From: Euperipatoides rowelli
Taxonomy: Eukaryota; Onychophora; Udeonychophora; Euonychophora; Peripatopsidae
Reading direction: 5' to 3' (one strand)
Length of the DNA: 10,151 nt
NCBI GenBank assembly: GCA_003024985.2
Contig: PXIH01S0004929.1
Under the pieces are notes generated by a model that searched no databases, was not told the origin of the DNA, and saw nothing but the letters and a program-made list of their open reading frames with translations. This document shows, in pieces, positions 8,054 to 10,151 of the stretch. The translations under genes were made by a program, and so were the position numbers. Within the stretch, counting starts at the first letter, position 1. The number at the start of each line of letters is the position of its first letter.

Positions 8054-8100
8054 ATACATTTTTTATCGTGAAAAAGTACAGTAACGATAAAAAAATGTAT
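8054..8100. repeat. Long imperfect hairpin
   Basis: ATACATTTTTTATCGT (8054-8069) is the reverse complement of ACGATAAAAAAATGTAT (8084-8100) apart from one extra A, with a 14-base loop (8070-8083). It may be the fold-back of a small transposon or the end of one. It lies about 55 bases beyond the end of the broken minus-strand ORF. Confidence 0.7.
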
Positions 8101-8154
8101 CTTTTTCTAGAGTAACTGCAGTGACAGAATACGTGGCGTAAAATTAAAGCTCTT

Positions 8155-8703
8155 TTAGTTTTTGCACTCGATTTTTTTTAGCGTCAACATTTCTTTATAG
8201 TAATGCACTATTTGTTTTAATTCCCAAGTGCTGTTAGAAGAATCGGATTCAGGTTCATCAACTAGTCGTTTAGATTTTTTTCTTCTGCTAAATCTTTTAT
8301 CTTAAGCAGCAGTTTTAAACATTTTGTCTCCAATGGGCCCTCGTCGCATTCTTGATGAGGGAGGCAGGCACAACCATAAGTGGAACTTCACAGTAACAAC
8401 TATTGTTTGTGTCGCAAAGGTGCCATATTTTTTTTTTGTATTACATTCACAAGCTGCATAGCTAAGCAAGTTTTCATATTAAATACACCAGAAATTAACA
8501 AATAAGCGGGCATCTGGAAAAACGTGGGGACATTAGGATGAACGAGTATAACCTTGTACTTGTATCCGGAAATAGGTTCTTCCATCCATACTTCTTTTGA
8601 AAAATGGACTGGGGTCACTACCTGTTGAACCAGGAAGTGGTGCAAACATACTGTAAATCTTGCCGTCTATTGATTCGTATAGACAATCGCATGAATGTGC
8701 CAT
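8155..8703 (-). pseudogene. Broken 183-codon reading frame of unknown family
   Basis: Starting at the ATG at 8703 (context AAAATGG, with an in-frame TAA three codons upstream), one frame runs 183 codons to a TAA at 8157-8155 with only three internal stops, all TAA (8535-8533, 8481-8479, 8304-8302). The first part (56 aa) begins MAHSCDCLYESIDGKIYSMF and contains APLPGSTGSDPSPFFKR. The third part contains YAACECN, KYGTFATQTIVVTV and MRRGPIGDKMFK. The fourth has a basic cluster RFSRRKKSKR followed by an acidic serine-rich DEPESDSSNS and ends KIECKN. The region is richer in GC than its surroundings. I do not recognise the family. It may be a retrocopied gene or a transposon ORF; no splice layout fits well. 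A second minus-strand frame is also open at 8400-8645 (beginning at a TTG), which weakens frame choice. Confidence 0.45.
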
Positions 8704-8759
8704 TTTTTGTTACACACACACTATCAATAAACTAAAGATAACTTAGTAAACTACTTTTG

Positions 8760-8995
8760 GTCAGGTTCCGTTATCTGCCCACCAACATAATTAACGTTAG
8801 GAGTCGCGCGACAACTAAAACGGTAGCATGTGGAATTAGTATTTTTTCTCACCTATTTTAGTATATTATCTTTACAGTCCTAACCCTGAACCCTAGGATA
8901 ATCTAGAGGTGAAATAATATTTCGCTGAGCACCGATCTACATAATTTCAACTTACTACCTTCAGGCATATTGGTGAGCATATAACGGAATCTGAC
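8760..8995 (-). mobile_element. MITE with 29-bp terminal inverted repeats, sharing the family-1 core
   Basis: The left end GTCAGGTTCCGTTATCTGCC (from 8760) matches the reversed right end GTCAGATTCCGTTATATGCT (from 8995). Over 29 bases there are 4 mismatches. The interior, on the minus strand, holds a 30-base segment (8889-8918) identical to copy A of family 1 (5718-5747), followed by GGGTTAGGACTGTAA, matching copies A and B. The ends are different from the GGCCTAG ends of family 1. No ORF. Flanking CTACTTTTG (8751-8759) and CTATTTTTT (8997-9005) agree at 7 of 9 positions, a weak candidate 9-base target duplication. Confidence 0.65.
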
Positions 8996-9340
8996 TCTAT
9001 TTTTTAAAGCAAAAAATAGTTCAATTTGTTTTAACTCTTTAATACAAAAATTTAATGTAACCATAATTTAATCTCTTAAAAAGTTTATTTAAAACTTAAA
9101 AAAAAAAAAAAAAAACGATCCCCACTCTTGGAGACCAGTTTAAAGTCACCTTAGAAACAGTCACCCAACCTTACTGTACTTTTACTTAAATAGTTGCATA
9201 AGTGTTGCTGGAATCCATTTTTCATTGTGGTCATTTGTTGTTGGCCTTTTTTAAAAATAATAAAAAAGCTGGCATTATTAATGTAGAATTGTCAGCTTTA
9301 TTTAATTGCAATGAATGTAGTTTTCCTTTTGGCCCTGCAG
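8996..9340. other. Non-coding stretch with poly(A) and a possible MITE fragment
   Basis: It includes an A-run near 9099-9115. AACCTTACTGTA at 9167-9178 is the reverse complement of TACAGTAAGGTT at 6109-6120 in MITE copy A, and CTTAGAAACAG just before it recalls the family-1 terminus, so a rearranged remnant may lie at about 9145-9180. The end of the stretch leads into the acceptor-like site at 9340. Confidence 0.35.
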
Positions 9341-9475
9341 GTGGCGTCTTCAAACAGAATCTTGACAGTTATTGTATGTTTTCTGTTGTATCTTATTCTG
9401 TGAGTTTTTCTTGAACCCCGTTGAGCCTTTTTTGTGGAAATCATAGTACAATAAAAGGATTTTAAAAAATTTAAA
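9341..9475 (+). CDS. Possible terminal exon with hydrophobic C-terminus
   Basis: A strong acceptor-like tract, TTTTCCTTTTGGCCCTGCAG, ends at 9340. Reading on in phase 0 gives VASSNRILTVIVCFLLYLIL and a TGA at 9401-9403. An AATAAA follows at 9450-9455. Small residues followed by about 16 hydrophobic residues at the very C-terminus look like a GPI-anchor signal or a tail anchor. A second frame gives GVFKQNLDSYCMFSVVSYS and also ends shortly after. No upstream exon is recognisable in the window, so this could be the last exon of a gene with distant exons, a non-coding RNA exon, or chance. Confidence 0.25.
9450..9455 (+). terminator. Candidate polyadenylation signal AATAAA
   Basis: A canonical hexamer 110 bases after the acceptor-like site at 9340, followed by AT-rich sequence without a clear GT-rich element. 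It supports the exon idea only weakly. Confidence 0.25.
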
Positions 9476-9814
9476 AATTCAAACTTAAATTACAGTTATT
9501 TGTTTTTTTATTTATACTTTGAAAAGAGCAATTATTGATTCTGAATGTTGGTTTGTTTTGCCAAATAATTTGTTTTAAATAATAATTACAGTTTACTTAT
9601 ATTGTTTGTATTATATAGTATATAGCCTACATGAATACTGTATATATTTATACGTTTAAATACATATACAGTATATCCACATGCACACACACACACTGTA
9701 TATACCTGTAAATACAATATAATGCTGTAAGTTGTATACATATAACCAATATTTTCATAATACACACATTTGTAATAAATTAAATATGTTTTTCAGATTT
9801 TGATCACAAAATCA
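9476..9814. other. AT-rich non-coding stretch with a short (CA)n run
   Basis: No gene. It has a (CA)n run at 9684-9696 and repeated ACTGTATATA/TACAGTATAT words that lead into the microsatellite to the right. Confidence 0.6.
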
Positions 9815-9913
9815 TATATCTATATATCACTAACTCTATATCTCTCTATATTTATCTATTCTATATACAGTATCTATACATCTATCTATCTCTCTCTATA
9901 CAGTATAATACTG

Positions 9914-9953
<40 letters not shown>

Positions 9954-10002
9954 ATATATACAGTATATATATATATACTGTATATAATGTACAGTATATA
10001 GC
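9815..10002. repeat. AT microsatellite with perfect palindromes
   Basis: TATATC, ATCTATCT and (TA)n tracts alternate with ACAGTATA and TATACTGT. Two perfect palindromes stand out: 21 bases at 9897-9917 (TATACAGTAT, A, ATACTGTATA) and 32 bases at 9955-9986, whose two halves read TATATACAGTATATAT and ATATATACTGTATATA. The open frame across this stretch is only the product of the repeat. Confidence 0.85.
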
Positions 10003-10048
10003 ATAAAGGAAGAAAAAGGTAGAGGCAACAAGATTGATGGTGAAGCTA

Positions 10049-10151
10049 TTAACCCTGCGGTCGTAAAGTTACACGGGTAGTCGCGGTGTATCTGTGAGAT
10101 AACATGTGTTTATTTCAAGATAAAATAGACTTTTTATATATCATTTTGTTC
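10049..10151 (+). mobile_element. Possible left end of a piggyBac-like element, cut by the window edge
   Basis: TTAA (10049-10052) is followed by CCCTGCGGTCGTAAAG and then by GGTAGTCGCGGTG, an abrupt GC-rich patch after the AT microsatellite. TTAACCCT starts are common in piggyBac-superfamily elements, and the repeated GTCG/GCGGT words resemble subterminal motifs. The other end is outside the window, so this is unproven. Confidence 0.3.

Noticed and set aside
9202-9414. 70-codon open frame crossing the acceptor-like site
   Set aside because: It starts at TTG, contains a Lys/Asn-rich stretch from AT-rich DNA and reads through the better-supported splice acceptor at 9340.
9800-10006. 68-codon open frame rich in Ile, Tyr and Ser
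   Set aside because: It is the translation of a TA/TATC microsatellite; repeats of this kind lack stops in one frame by composition.

Overview
This is an AT-rich eukaryotic (animal) genomic window. Two things show that: a spliced coding exon with a polypyrimidine tract and AG acceptor, and many small transposon relics between long A/T homopolymers. The only clearly functional gene is the last coding exon of a Tribbles-type pseudokinase (TRIB1/TRIB2-like) at the left edge, on the + strand. The TRIB sequence resembles deuterostome TRIB1/2, and TAGGCCTA-like words recur. A marine invertebrate deuterostome such as an echinoderm fits, but this is a guess from style rather than a proof.

Layout. 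1-323: 3' part of a TRIB intron with branch point, T-tract and AG. 324-795: final TRIB coding exon, covering the C-lobe from the DFG-equivalent through the MEK-binding HPWF motif to the COP1-binding DQTVPD tail. 796 to about 1200-1480: probable 3' UTR with two close Pumilio-type sites and several AATAAA signals. 1480-5288: mostly non-coding and homopolymer-rich. It holds a decayed C-terminal tail of a non-LTR retrotransposon reverse-transcriptase ORF on the minus strand (3663-3809) and a few weak exon-like or promoter-like patches. 5289-6192: a stack of non-autonomous DNA transposons. A TTAA-flanked piggyBac-like MITE abuts a second MITE that is split by a hAT-type MITE. 7028-7285: an intact copy of the second MITE family with near-perfect 28-bp terminal inverted repeats. 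7622-7738: a perfect 55-bp tandem duplication. 8155-8703 (minus): a 183-codon reading frame broken by three TAA codons, probably a pseudogene or transposon-derived ORF of unknown identity. 8760-8995: a third MITE that shares its core, but not its ends, with the 5.6-7.3 kb family. 9341 to about 9475: a possible terminal exon with a strong acceptor, a hydrophobic C-terminal tail and an AATAAA. 9600-10000: AT microsatellite and palindromes. 10049 to the end: a possible piggyBac-like left end cut by the window edge.

There is no operon, CRISPR array, tRNA or rRNA. No genes here act together. The functional unit is the TRIB exon with its 3' UTR, and the rest reads as an intergenic transposon graveyard. 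The most worthwhile leads are the broken minus-strand ORF, the modular MITE family with swapped ends, the nested insertion, and the paired Pumilio sites just after the TRIB stop codon.
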